Positions 24,048 through 34,640 of a DNA stretch of 64,000 nucleotides are shown here, one piece after another (the stretch's first letter is position 1; each line of letters opens with the position of its first letter). The stretch is from Acanthochromis polyacanthus (taxonomy: Eukaryota; Chordata; Actinopteri; Pomacentridae), in assembly GCF_021347895.1 (NCBI RefSeq), contig NC_067120.1:11455361-11519360 (forward strand). Reading direction: 5' to 3'. Both the position numbers and the translations under genes were made by a program. Below the pieces are notes generated by a model. That model worked only from the letters and a program-made list of their open reading frames with translations, was not told the origin of the DNA and searched no databases.

Positions 24048-27000
24048 GTGTTGTGGCTTAGGCAGACATTCAGCGAGGGACCGAATCTGTCCCGAGTCCA
24101 GTGTAATCACAGGGCCACAGGTTGAACGCAGACTTGGCCGAGGGCCTCACATCTTGTTCGAGTTAACAACACAAGCTGAATGGCCTGTTTACAATCTCCA
24201 CAGCAGGGGCAGAAAACTTCACTAAGTCTGTCTGGATGGCTGTCAGATGCAGAACAGATGTGCTGAAATGGAGAAAATTATGTCACTTCTTTTTCCTCTC
24301 TCTCTCATGTGACCATGATGACTAAAGAGCCGCGATCAGGGTGAAGTGATTACACAGAGGGAGACTTGCATTGTGGTGACAGTTGTGCCTTGTCTGTTTT
24401 TTTTCTTCATCGGCTTCACATGGCACACAAAGCGAGGGGCACCATTCCTTACATGCGTTACAATGCCCTCTACAGGTGCATGTTGGAGATGTTCTTTTTC
24501 TCCTAACTGAAACTCACTGCTCTGCAGTCATTTCTGTCATTTTTGGTGTGAACAAAATATGCATAGCTCATGCCTTGATTAGAAAGTCCTGCAGTGATTC
24601 ACGGTGACAAAATAAAAACCCCTCAAACAGAGCAGATGAAGTCTTCGGTGCTTGTAGTCACCTGCAACTAAATATCAGTAGAGGCCATCTGGGTGCAGAC
24701 TTTCTTGACGGTATTGTTCCACCTGAGAAGGACCAACAAAGTGCTCGGCCGGTCCGTGGCAGCATTAAAAATGTACATTGTCAAAGGTAAGGGAACAGTG
24801 TGCTTACTTTACCTCAAATATTTATTTGCTGCCATGGCCTCTGAAAGCTTCAGTGTGGATTGCTTGAAAAGCTAAGATGTGGAGTTGTGCAAGTGCGTAC
24901 TTGTGTGTATGTGAAAGAGAGAAATACCTGGTCACACCTTTCTATCACTCTGGCCTTCACTCTGTGATGCTGCATCTCACCAGGGCCATTCAAGGAATCA
25001 GAGTGCACTTACTGCTGCTGCCCAGGGACATCCATCACAATAGCTACAATGTAAACAGCCATATATCCATTAAGATGGAAGAGAATATCACTCTAAAGAT
25101 TTAGTCTTTTTGCCATTTTTTGCACAAACTGATAGCCAGCAGCATTCTCCTCTTTCACATCTTCAGATTTTGACATATAGCAGTGGTATAGATCATTGTG
25201 TTGACAGGTATTTCTTGCAGCAATGACTTGATCGGCTTTTTTGTTTTAATCCGTCTCCTGCCTTTGCTTTTATATGAATAGGAGGGCTCACATTTGTTAA
25301 ACATCTGTAGGGTTTAAATTATAGTCTATGCACAGAAAGGAGCTGTAGATTATGAATGCACAGAAAGATGAGAACTTGTGTGTGTGTGTTTTTCTCTCCG
25401 AGAAAAAAAATATGTACATTTTTAGAGGTTACTTGAGGTTTAATTAAAGTAATAGAATGGACAATCGGGGCGTTGTCAATTTTTTTTTCTCCCATTTTCC
25501 TTTCTCCCCTTGCACATGCTGACACGAAGAGATGTTTCATTTTCAACAATGAGTCTTTTCCTCTGTCTTTTGGATATTCTTAAATCTCTTATCTTATTAA
25601 TCTTTAAAAAAAAAAAAAAAAAAAGAAGGCTTTTTGCCGCAGGCGGCAGAAGAGGAATTTGTGTTTAGTGGATTCCTGTTCCCAGATGAGGAGAGCTAAA
25701 TGAGTTTGGAGGCTTCCTGAATGCTCTATAATTGTGATGAGGCTCTGTTCCTCTGAACAATTAAAGATGCAGGAGCCCTGTCTCTTCTGAGATCCATCCC
25801 AGATCACTATCGTGGAGTCTTCCCAGTAAATCACACACACATTGTAGTCGGAAGATGACCACCTCTCTCTTCCCGCTGCCCAGCCACTACTTTAAGAAGA
25901 AATCTCAAGGTCGGCATGATGCCCAACGCTATGATCAATTTATTACTTGCTGTCAAAGCATTAGAGGGTAGAAACAGAGGAGTTGCCAGTCTCCCCAGTG
26001 GTCCAACCCCCCTCTCCTCCTCTGCTACTAGTCTCACATAGCGGGCTTTATTTGTCCCCTCAGAACAAAGCGCAGAACAAAGCTTCATAGCCGTCTGGCT
26101 GTGTGGCTATGCTAATGTCTCTAGGCTGGTTGGAGTCTCACTGAATGGGAGAGCAGAAGAGGTAAATAAGCGTGTCTGGATGAGAGGTGGGGGCCAGCGG
26201 GTGAAAGAGATGAAGTAATAGACTATTCCAAGGGTCAGCCCATGTGAATGCAAATATTTATATAAGTGATTAAAATACCCTCCCCACATCCCGCCCACTT
26301 CATTTAAATGAGGAACTAAACTGTAAAACGATTCATCTCCTTAAGGCAAGTCTGAAAGAGGAAGCAGGAAGAGCCATTTGTGGGTGGAAAAAAGAGCAAA
26401 CAAATGGTGACGTAAATCTGACTCACTCGTCTTTTGCCTTCACAATGCAAAGATTAGAGCAGCAGGCTCTTTCGGGAATGCAGATTTCATCCCTTGCTTT
26501 TCTTAGACTTTCATCCTCACAGTGACGAGTCTGTGGAATTTCACACTGTCACAGCCATTTCTTCAAAGGGTCAGAATTGCCGACAATATTGTTGTCTTTG
26601 TTCAGTTTTACCTCGAAAAGTATATGTGAACTTTTTTGTTGACAGTGCTTTGATAGCATAAGTGAAGGTACAGTGTTGTTTTCATGTGCACAATTAAGTG
26701 GCTGTGCATTTGCTAGACCTTAACATTACACCAAGTCTTTCTTTGTGTATTTATCACAAAATGCATTCATTAATCCCCTTTGTGAGTTTGTATCAACAGT
26801 CATGCCTTCAACTGGCATTTACTTTATGTCGACTGGTTCGTTCAACCTTACATAGACCAAGATGTGAGGACTGGTGATATTAGTTTTACGTTGTCCTCGA
26901 CAACGCTGATCTAATCAAAATTCTGATATCAACATAACGTGTGATTTCTTCGTACGATAGGCACAACAAATGGATTCTCAAGTCAGTTTTAAACCGTGAC

Positions 27001-27245
27001 CTGCAGCAATTTGTCACAGAAGCAATCAGGTTTGTTTCAGCCATCTCCCCATCTGATAACGGTGGGGAATCCTGAGGTGCAGACATTTTAACATGCAGCT
27101 GTCTAGATCTGTGTCCTGCTCTAATTGAAATCAGGATGCGATAACATGCTCATTATGGAGGAAGTCGGAAGACGTGGACTCGAGCCAACAACCCTGCCAA
27201 GGATTTGCCTTGATGTAGTGTTGATGTGGCAGGCTTGACCGCCTC

Positions 27246-27267
27246 TTTTTTTTTTTTTTTTTTTTTT
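27246..27267. repeat. T22 homopolymer
   Basis: Twenty-two consecutive T bases. It may be the reversed tail of a retroposed element, but no element body was identified to its right. Confidence 0.85.
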
Positions 27268-27680
27268 AAACTTACATCAAAATCAATTTCTCGTCAAGTT
27301 TTGTATTTCATCTTACAACACACAGGCGGGGGAGAAGTTGAGTCAGTGTCTCCAGTTTCATACAAAACAGATTAGCCTATCATCATTGTTCCCAGTGTAC
27401 TGCTGTTTGGGAGTGGAGCGACTTTCTTTTTATTTCCATGCCTTAATGAAAGCTCTGTGCTGAGATATAGCCCTGTTAAGCACCATTAACAAGTGAATTG
27501 TTAGATCACATCCGCAGGCGTCCTGCTCATTCACTGGGTTTTAGATTATGAAATTGTTTCCCGTAATAACGGTGTCTTAATGTCACATTTCTTAATAGAA
27601 AGAATCACCACAGAAATGATAGTCTCTCACATGATTGTTTTTTATTTCACCTCACATTTTTAACAGAAAAAACGCACAGT

Positions 27681-28326
27681 TAGGGTCATTTCATACCAGC
27701 ACACCTGACCCTTTCTTGAAAAGCTTCATGTGAAAACTGTTACAAAATAAAGCTCTATGCTAATCTAAATGAGCAGTATTTTTGAATCTCTTAACTTTGG
27801 CCCTTGGAGCTCTGTGGAATTCAAATTTGTACTCAGCATCTACAAAAACCTTAGAATAAATTGCACTTAAACAGTTGCCGAATGTTTTATAGTCAGTAAT
27901 AAGTAAAAGTATTTTTTTTACCTCAATAAAGAATCTTCAGTTTTCAAAAAATAGTATCTCCATTACTTGTCATTTTCTTGCAACCAATTTTTGAGTCCGT
28001 GTAATATTATTATAGTTTTATCATAACTAGAAGTTATTTTGTAGTATATAAAAATACTGAGTCCCACAGATCTTGCTAAATATAGATTTGGGCCCGAAAA
28101 AAGTCACTCAAGCGATTGGCGAGGCTTAGAGGCAATCGCAAAAATGATCAAATTTAGCTCCAAGGGACAAACTTCAAAAAAGTCCTAACTAAAAACGTAT
28201 TTGCAGTAGAGCTTTGGGATTTTGCAAGGTTCCAGGAACCTAATAGAAGTTTTCACATGAATTTTTCAAGAAAAAAATCCATGACATGAACTGGGAGGGT
28301 TGATAGAGTTGGCATGGAATGACCTG
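27681..28326. mobile_element. long-armed terminal-inverted-repeat (foldback) element
   Basis: The left arm (27682-27811) and the right arm (28156-28325) are inverted, diverged copies. Left AGGGTCATTTCATACC pairs with right GGCATGGAATGACCT; left TTTCTTGAAAAGCTTCATG (continuing TGAAAACT) matches the reversed right arm at 28249-28273 with about two differences in 27. Both arms end internally at an identical CCCTTGGAGCT word, seen reversed at 28156-28166. The right arm is ~40 bp longer because of indels. The ~345-bp centre has no coding frame. This is a non-autonomous DNA transposon; I do not assign a superfamily because no target duplication is clear. Confidence 0.75.
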
Positions 28327-30769
28327 CAGGCAAAGTTGCAGTGTATCGAGGTAAAATTAAAAAAAAAATCATTTTTAAGAAGATGTTCAGCTTTGATACT
28401 GTCTAGATTAGTTTAAAAACGATTCTAATTTTCATGTTTTTGTCTGATCTCCACTTTCTCTGATAATTCAATTGTCTTCTTTGTTGCATTATTGTTTTTT
28501 CACTGTTAAACTGGAAATATGTTTTTAGCTTTTTTGAAATCCTTATTTTTTATGCACTGAAACTGTTTAGATTGTGTTTTGAAAGCCTGTTTACTGAAGA
28601 GAAATGATTCCTTTGGTTAAATTATTAATAGCCTGTTTAGTCGACTGTCTATATAATATGTGAAAGTGTAATATTCTTTTTTTATTTCACTCTTTTTGTT
28701 ACATTAAATATATCAACATCCCCTCTCAATATTATAATGAAATACTGAGTGTTGTAAATGGCGCGAGTGGCCTCACATATTCATATTATGAAATAGTGTG
28801 CTGACTCACGAGGTAACACGCTGTTTAGTTACTCAAATAAAAGAATTAGTTACCTTGTGCTGAAGTCACCACAGCTATTTTCACAACCCTGTACTAGCTG
28901 CTGTGTAGCTCTTCTTAGATAAATCTGAAAAATCACCGTAAAATATGTCCTAAATCAATGAAGAAATCAAACATAATTTAAGCTCTAAGTAACAGTAACT
29001 GCGACATTTAGAGAGACACTTGATAATACGATGATATTATTTTAAGAAATGACAGTTTCATATTGCAGATTTATGTTGGAAAGATTTATACGAGTAGTAG
29101 GAGAGCTGCATTATGAGCTTAGCTTGGGAAAATCTTTGGGACTATCTAATGTCAAAGGGAATTATTTCATTTCCTCCATCTAGGCCCTTTAGTGGTCATC
29201 AGGGAGCATTAGACATGCCGCTGCAAATCCCTCAGACTCTGGTGCGGCTGCAGCTTTGCTTGTCTGCCCACACCTTAAATCAACTCGGTAGATCTCGGTG
29301 TGACTCTTTAAATCAGCTTTGCAGATCGATGACAACAGTTTTAACACCTTTTGGTGTATTTGTTGAATGTTGATGTATCTTGAGTTTATATATCAGTATC
29401 AGTCAGGTAGTGTAGTGAGAATGAGATTCGCAAGCACAGCTGCTCTATATAAAAATGAGTGATCTACAAATGATTGTTGTATTTAGCATTAAAATTTGAC
29501 CATATGTCGAACATGTGTACAGTTTCTGACTTATTATTTTATTACATTCATTGCTGAAGAACCTGGAACATTCAGTGCAACAGAGAACTGGGTTAAATAT
29601 ATGAGGGTTGAGCCCATATGTAAATGCATAAAAAAAGCCGAGCTTACATGACATAATGCATTTGCTGTAAGTGACGTGAGACTTCTTTATTTTCCCATGG
29701 AATGAAACACTCCATCCCATAACACACACCTCAGACAGGCAGTGAGTCAACTCCTCAGACTGCGAGCGGCTGTCGTGGGAATTTGCCACTCATTAAGCCT
29801 GATTCAACACAAGATGACCCCTTGAAAAACATGAAAACAAAATAAATGAATGCCGTCATGTAACAATAAGTAAAGAGAACATGCAGGGTTGGGGTCGATT
29901 TATCCACATGAATTGTATTATTAGATGTCTTTTTAAAGTAGTCCCTGGAAATAGGTGACCTAAGCAAAGGTTTGACAGCATAATTATTATATATTGAATC
30001 TTTGCTATTTCCTTGTGAATACATATGATTATTAAAATGTATATTCTAAAGATTGAACTGTGCAGAAGCATTATAAAATCATTTTTTCAGTTGTTCTCAA
30101 TGTCCAGCCTACTAATCCTATCTGTAGTATGTAGGCTGTTATCAAGAAAGTAAACAAATTACTTGCAGCATCCCTTTACTTCAAACCCTTTTGTCATCTG
30201 AATACATAGTGTTGCTAAACAATTAGATGTGTCATCTCGTCTCCGTGACTGTCATAGAAAAAGCCTTTTTACATTATTTGTAAAGACATTCACAGCTGGT
30301 GAGTGCCGAGCTACCTAAGATAATTTCCACTTGTTAATGTGCGGCGATGACAAGCTTGTTGTTGTGTTTGCCATTGTTATTCACTCCTCTCTAGTGTGTG
30401 TGGAGGATGAGGCTGATTAAGTTGGACGTAAACAGCGCAATATGTTGACAGCAGCACCTTTATGTCATGGCTCAGACCACGTGAGGCCTTTTCCGTGCTC
30501 GACCCCTGCTGAGTTTCTGGAAACAGTTTTGCAGGCTTAATTTTATCTGGTCAGCGTACCAACCCCTCTTCTCAACATGTTTCAGACACCTGGTGAACGA
30601 TCGTTTACTGAAAATAGAGAGTGAAATAAAATCAATCAGTGCTAATGCCTGTTTAATCTACCTGTAACCACCAGCCAGGATTATTTTAAAAGAGTGAAAG
30701 GAAGAAGGAAAGAGACATTTGTAGGCATGATAAGAAAAGGGACACCATAAAGATCAAAGCCATCAGATG
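28327..30769. other. non-coding AT-rich stretch
   Basis: Long T- and A-rich sequence, chance frames only. A GCTG|GTGAGTGCC donor-like site near 30298 has no acceptor at a plausible distance. Confidence 0.55.
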
Positions 30770-30833
30770 TCCTATAATAAAAATCAGCCTGTCATCACCA
30801 CTAAAAGCTCACTAAGTACCACATTTTATCATG
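30770..30833 (+). repeat. fragment of a dispersed teleost repeat (copy 1)
   Basis: Sixty of 64 bases match 33041-33104 with no gaps. The segment corresponds to the 3' part of the longer repeat at 32905-33131. Nothing upstream of 30770 continues the match. Confidence 0.75.
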
Positions 30834-31842
30834 AGGTTGTATGTTTTAGTTTAATGACTACTAATCTCAAATATATATTTTATATCAAACGTGAATCATT
30901 TCCAAAGATGCTGTTGTGTTTTATTTTATGAATTATTTCCAGTCAGACACTGGTCTTCTTTTTTTATGGATTAAAAAATTCAACCTGTGCGAATGGTGAA
31001 TATTTTTCCACATTAGCCTGCATGAACTCTATTTTCCAGCTGCTGTTGAGTAACAATGACAATCATAAATTCATTTTTAATATTTACCGTGATGGATTAC
31101 ATCAACTCAAGCGGGAGTCTGATTATTGATTTTTGCACTGTATGGAAATAAATGACAACCAACAGCTGCCAGGAGCCCGGACTGAAAATACAGTGTTATG
31201 GTCCTCAATCTTTATTTGCTGTGAACAGTGAGATTCTAATTTATTGTAGCCCTTCATTTTTACAGAAATATATTTGGAACCAAACAGCAGGATTTATCTA
31301 TAAGTGGATATTTGTACAGTATGAATGAGTCAAAGTGAATCATAATGTGTGTTCTATAGACCTGCGTTTATATGTCTCTGTGTGAAAGGCAGAGCATGTG
31401 TACTGTTTCAGCCCAGCATAGCGGCTGTTGGCATTGTCTTCTTGCAGTGGAGCTATGGGGCTCTCATTGCCCGTAGCACAGCTATAATCCTGCATTTGAA
31501 GAGGATCTGTTCTGGGGACTGGAGACAAAGCATTCTGTAGAGGGTATCAAGTGTCCGCCACCAAAGCCCATCTCCCTAGGCTGCCCTCCAGGTGGGTTTC
31601 CTGTGAGCCGCAGAGAAATCAAGGTGAGGGCAAAGCTTGGTCTGTGATTTGAACCTGGTTTCTGCAGGGAGCCACAGCATTGGCCGAGGCAGGATGAGAT
31701 CACAAGCCGCCACCAGTTTGGTCTGTGTTTCACAAGGTCGACGTAGTGACTTCTGACGTGGTTTGTTGCATTTTTTTTTTCCCCCAGCAATGCTCCACTG
31801 ACCTACTTCCTTTTAATCCCTCGATGTGACTTTAATTGACTA
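30834..31842. other. non-coding stretch with no gene recognised
   Basis: A TTTGAACCTGGTT word near 31652 resembles a tRNA B box read in reverse, but no A box or cloverleaf could be built, so no tRNA or SINE is called. Confidence 0.45.
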
Positions 31843-31926
31843 GAGGGAGGGGCAGGGAGGAGAGAGGGGTGTGTCTGCATGTTCGGGGAGGGGGCACCGG
31901 GTGCAGGAAAGAGGGAGGGCGGTGGG
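31843..31926 (+). other. G-rich purine cluster with quadruplex potential
   Basis: G runs of 3, 4, 3, 4, 4, 5, 3, 3, 3 and 3 bases fall within 84 bp (for example GGGAGGGGCAGGG at 31845-31857). Some loops are 8-11 bases, longer than the usual limit, so folding is possible but less certain than at 529-547. Confidence 0.5.
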
Positions 31927-32904
31927 TGTTGAATGGAGATAGGGAGCGCAGGAGCAACCAAGAGAAAGGGAGATTTGAGAACTTGAGTGATTTCCTACTG
32001 TCGCTGCCGTGTTCAGGCCACAAATTAATTTGATTCTGTTATGTAACTGTAATCATCATCCTCCCTAATCACATCAGCAGCTTTGTAAGACACCCAAAAT
32101 AGAGGGATTGTGGGCTGGACAGGGGGCGGGGCAAACTGAGGAGTCTGTTTGCTGAGGGCCAAAGAAAGCAAGTGGACTGGGGCCCAGCAGTGAAAAAGAT
32201 GGATGTCTTAATTGAAAGGGGCAACCAACTTGACTGCACAGTAACAAAATGGGATGTAATTTTTTAGAAACAAATTGTATGTGTTTACATTTAATCAAGA
32301 TTTGTCCTCGGGCAAATACTTTGCCACCTTATTAGCATACAGTTACTTAATCCTGAGCAATGCTTCGAAGAGAGCTGCAGTTCATTTAGGGTGCATTCAA
32401 AGCTGCTACTGCTCAATGCAGCTGAATGTGTCTGGGCCCAAAGTCCCGTCCAGCGATCTGTGCATGGATCTGTTTGGAAGAGGCAGATGCAGGTCAAGAA
32501 TTGGCATACTCAGGTGTTGTAAACATTAAAGCTAGCTATGCCAAAATCAAGAAGTGTGCCACGAAATTAAATACGATGTCACCAACTGTCACTTTTTCAA
32601 ACATGAAAAAGTGCTTCTGTGCACTACCTGCTTCTTCATAAGTCTGCGTGTTTCTTACATGACAGATGAGGTTTTGAAGGCAGCCGATAATGTGTTAAGT
32701 GTCATCCTTATCTATGCTTCCCAAACAAAAGTGGCAGCAACATGAAGAAGCATCTGAATTGTAGTATTTAGATTTGGCAAACTCCTTTATGTCTGTCTAA
32801 GTGTCTCGTGGATGACGCTGTAAGTAAAAACATTCTTGAGAACACTGGTCTGGGGGATACACGGACACTTAATTTAACAACCTAGTTTTTGTTATATATG
32901 TGTT
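31927..32904. other. non-coding stretch with no gene recognised
   Basis: Several short frames overlap at 32275-32745 with no splice sites and no family resemblance. Possibly an old repeat, but unidentified. Confidence 0.45.
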
Positions 32905-33131
32905 ATTGAGGGAGTATTTCGACATTTGTAGAAATGGGAAGATTGCTCTCCTAAGTGTATTTGAAACATGAAGCCACAGCCAGTAGCAGCTAGGTTTGGC
33001 ACAATCGCTGGAAAAAAGGGAAGCAACTTGCTTGGCTCTGTCCTGTAATAAATATCAGCCTGTCATCACCTCTAAAAGCTCACTAAGTACCACATTTTAT
33101 CGTGTTTGTTTTGTCTTTACAAATAACCAAA
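32905..33131 (+). repeat. dispersed teleost repeat (copy 2, longer)
   Basis: The words TTTCGACATTTGTAGAAATG, ATGAAGCCACAGCCAGTAGC, GGCTCTGTCCTGTAATAA and CACCTCTAAAAGCTCACTAA occur in the order of a very common teleost interspersed repeat that I recall (consensus words: ATGAAGCTACAGCCAGCAGC, TGGCTCTGTCC, CACCTCTAAAGCTCACTAA). It has no coding frame. Class (SINE or MITE) is uncertain. Confidence 0.65.
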
Positions 33132-34379
33132 CTGTTTGCATAGGATTATGTAGCAGATGAGTCAAATTTCTAATAGAATGAAATGTCTATTATAAAATCT
33201 ATAACCCCACTGTCCTGAGAGTAAATCATGATTTCACAGGAATGATGCTAATAGAGCTAAATAACCTCTCAGAAAACTTCAAAGCTACTTGTTTCATTCA
33301 AGCTTGTCTTTTTATTTCTTATTATTTTAGTTCACTCCAATGATACATCATGAATTCCAAACTCACTGGATTCCGACATGTAATGACCAGGCCTCGTACA
33401 GCAATTTCCCAAGAGGTGCAGTGGAAAAATCAATAGGTCAGAAGCCATATTTTTCAAGTCAGGCCCTACTTTAGTGGAGACAACAGAAAGCAGTTAGCCA
33501 TGACTTCGTATTATGAAAGAATTATTTCCCAGACAGCATTTGATGGGCTTATGATAGATTGTTGCTCCTTCATTTTCTGCAGGGGACAGATGCCAACCAA
33601 CATGACTGCTTCTGTCTGTCGCAAAGAGCGCGATGTACATTTGTCTTTTAGCTGGGCTGACCGTAACTCTCGGGACCCTAGTTGTTCCAGACGGGTCAAA
33701 GGTTAACTGATTTGGCGAGGCTCGTCTCTGGGGGTCTGATTGGGAAGCTGAAGACCCTGTGAGTGTCCTCTGTAAAGTGCAGTCCTGTGTCACTTCCTGA
33801 CACTCATGTTTGCTTTGAGTACCATTGGGTCCTCTGCTGTCTGTGGAAGAAAAAGAAAAAAAAAAACTCTCACCATGTCTACTCCTTTGTTCTCAACCTG
33901 AGCTGGATGAATACAGTCACGGTGAAAATACAAGTGGGATGCAGCATCAACAGAGGTGTCTTGCTTCCTGTATCTATTGATTCTTTGTGATTGTGGCCTG
34001 TTTTTCTATTTAGTTACCGAATCACACCGGAGCTGATGCATTCATGTAGACTTCATCTGAGACAACCATGCTTTGTGCCTTGTTAGTACATGGCTATGTG
34101 ACAAATGCACATGGTCCACGTGGCGTTTGCTTTGCACCAGGACTGCCTGTTTGTTGTTGTGGAAGGGCAGGAGGCTTGCGGTGTGCCTTCTCCCCTCCAG
34201 CTGAAACCTGTCAGTCCCCCTGGGGAGCTGGGCCCAGGTTTACAGGACAGCTGAGGCAGCCCTGACAGCCCGGCTCATCTCGTTTGGAGCAAGGCATGCC
34301 GCTTTGCCGCTTGCTGCCTGGACAGGATTTGTTCCCTTCCTGCCACTTTACATCCACAAGCTCTACATTTAATTAGAAT
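33132..34379. other. non-coding stretch with one weak exon-like interval
   Basis: At 33583-33701 a CTCCTTCATTTTCTGCAG acceptor opens a 119-nt interval with one open frame (GQMPTNMTASVCRKERDV) that reaches an AAAG|GTTAAC site, a poor donor. The length is not divisible by three. Elsewhere I see only chance frames and a moderately GC-rich patch near 34130-34290. Confidence 0.4.
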
Positions 34380-34640
34380 CACTTGTCATGTCTCGTATAT
34401 CACCTGGGCCTCTTGGTGTCAGCTGTCAGCCAAAGAAATGTGATAGTTATTCATTGCTCTGCAGAAGTGTAACAGCAAGGTCACAGGACAGAATGCACCT
34501 TGAGCTAACTGTACTTAATGTCGGTGTGTGGCTGCGCGGCATGTGTGGCGTCGGCCCGAATGCATTCCTCAAATTAAGCATGTATTTTGCATCCTATGCA
34601 AATGCAGCTATTAATTTATTTATTATGTTATAGTAAGCCA
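34380..34640. promoter_or_regulatory. candidate regulatory block with octamer and TEAD-like sites
   Basis: Repeat-free sequence with a perfect octamer ATGCAAAT (34596-34603), a GAATGCATTC palindrome whose half is the TEAD-type CATTCC (34558-34569), AAATTAAGCATG and CTATTAATTTA homeobox cores, and paired GTCAGCTGTCAGCC E-box/TGIF-like words. The mix resembles developmental enhancers; conservation is unseen. Confidence 0.3.

Larger units (their letters stand above)
22480..27245. other. non-coding stretch with no gene recognised
   Basis: Holds a perfect 16-bp palindrome (22907-22922), an octamer at 26248-26255 and an A19 run (25606-25624). A weak exon-like interval at 23873-24047 is listed separately. 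No gene could be supported. Confidence 0.5.

Noticed and set aside
31560..31740. Possible tRNA-derived SINE (reverse B-box-like word near 31652)
   Set aside because: No A box at the right distance and no cloverleaf could be drawn.
33583..33701. 119-nt interval after a strong TTTTCTGCAG acceptor
   Set aside because: The donor AAAG|GTTAAC is poor and the length is not divisible by three.
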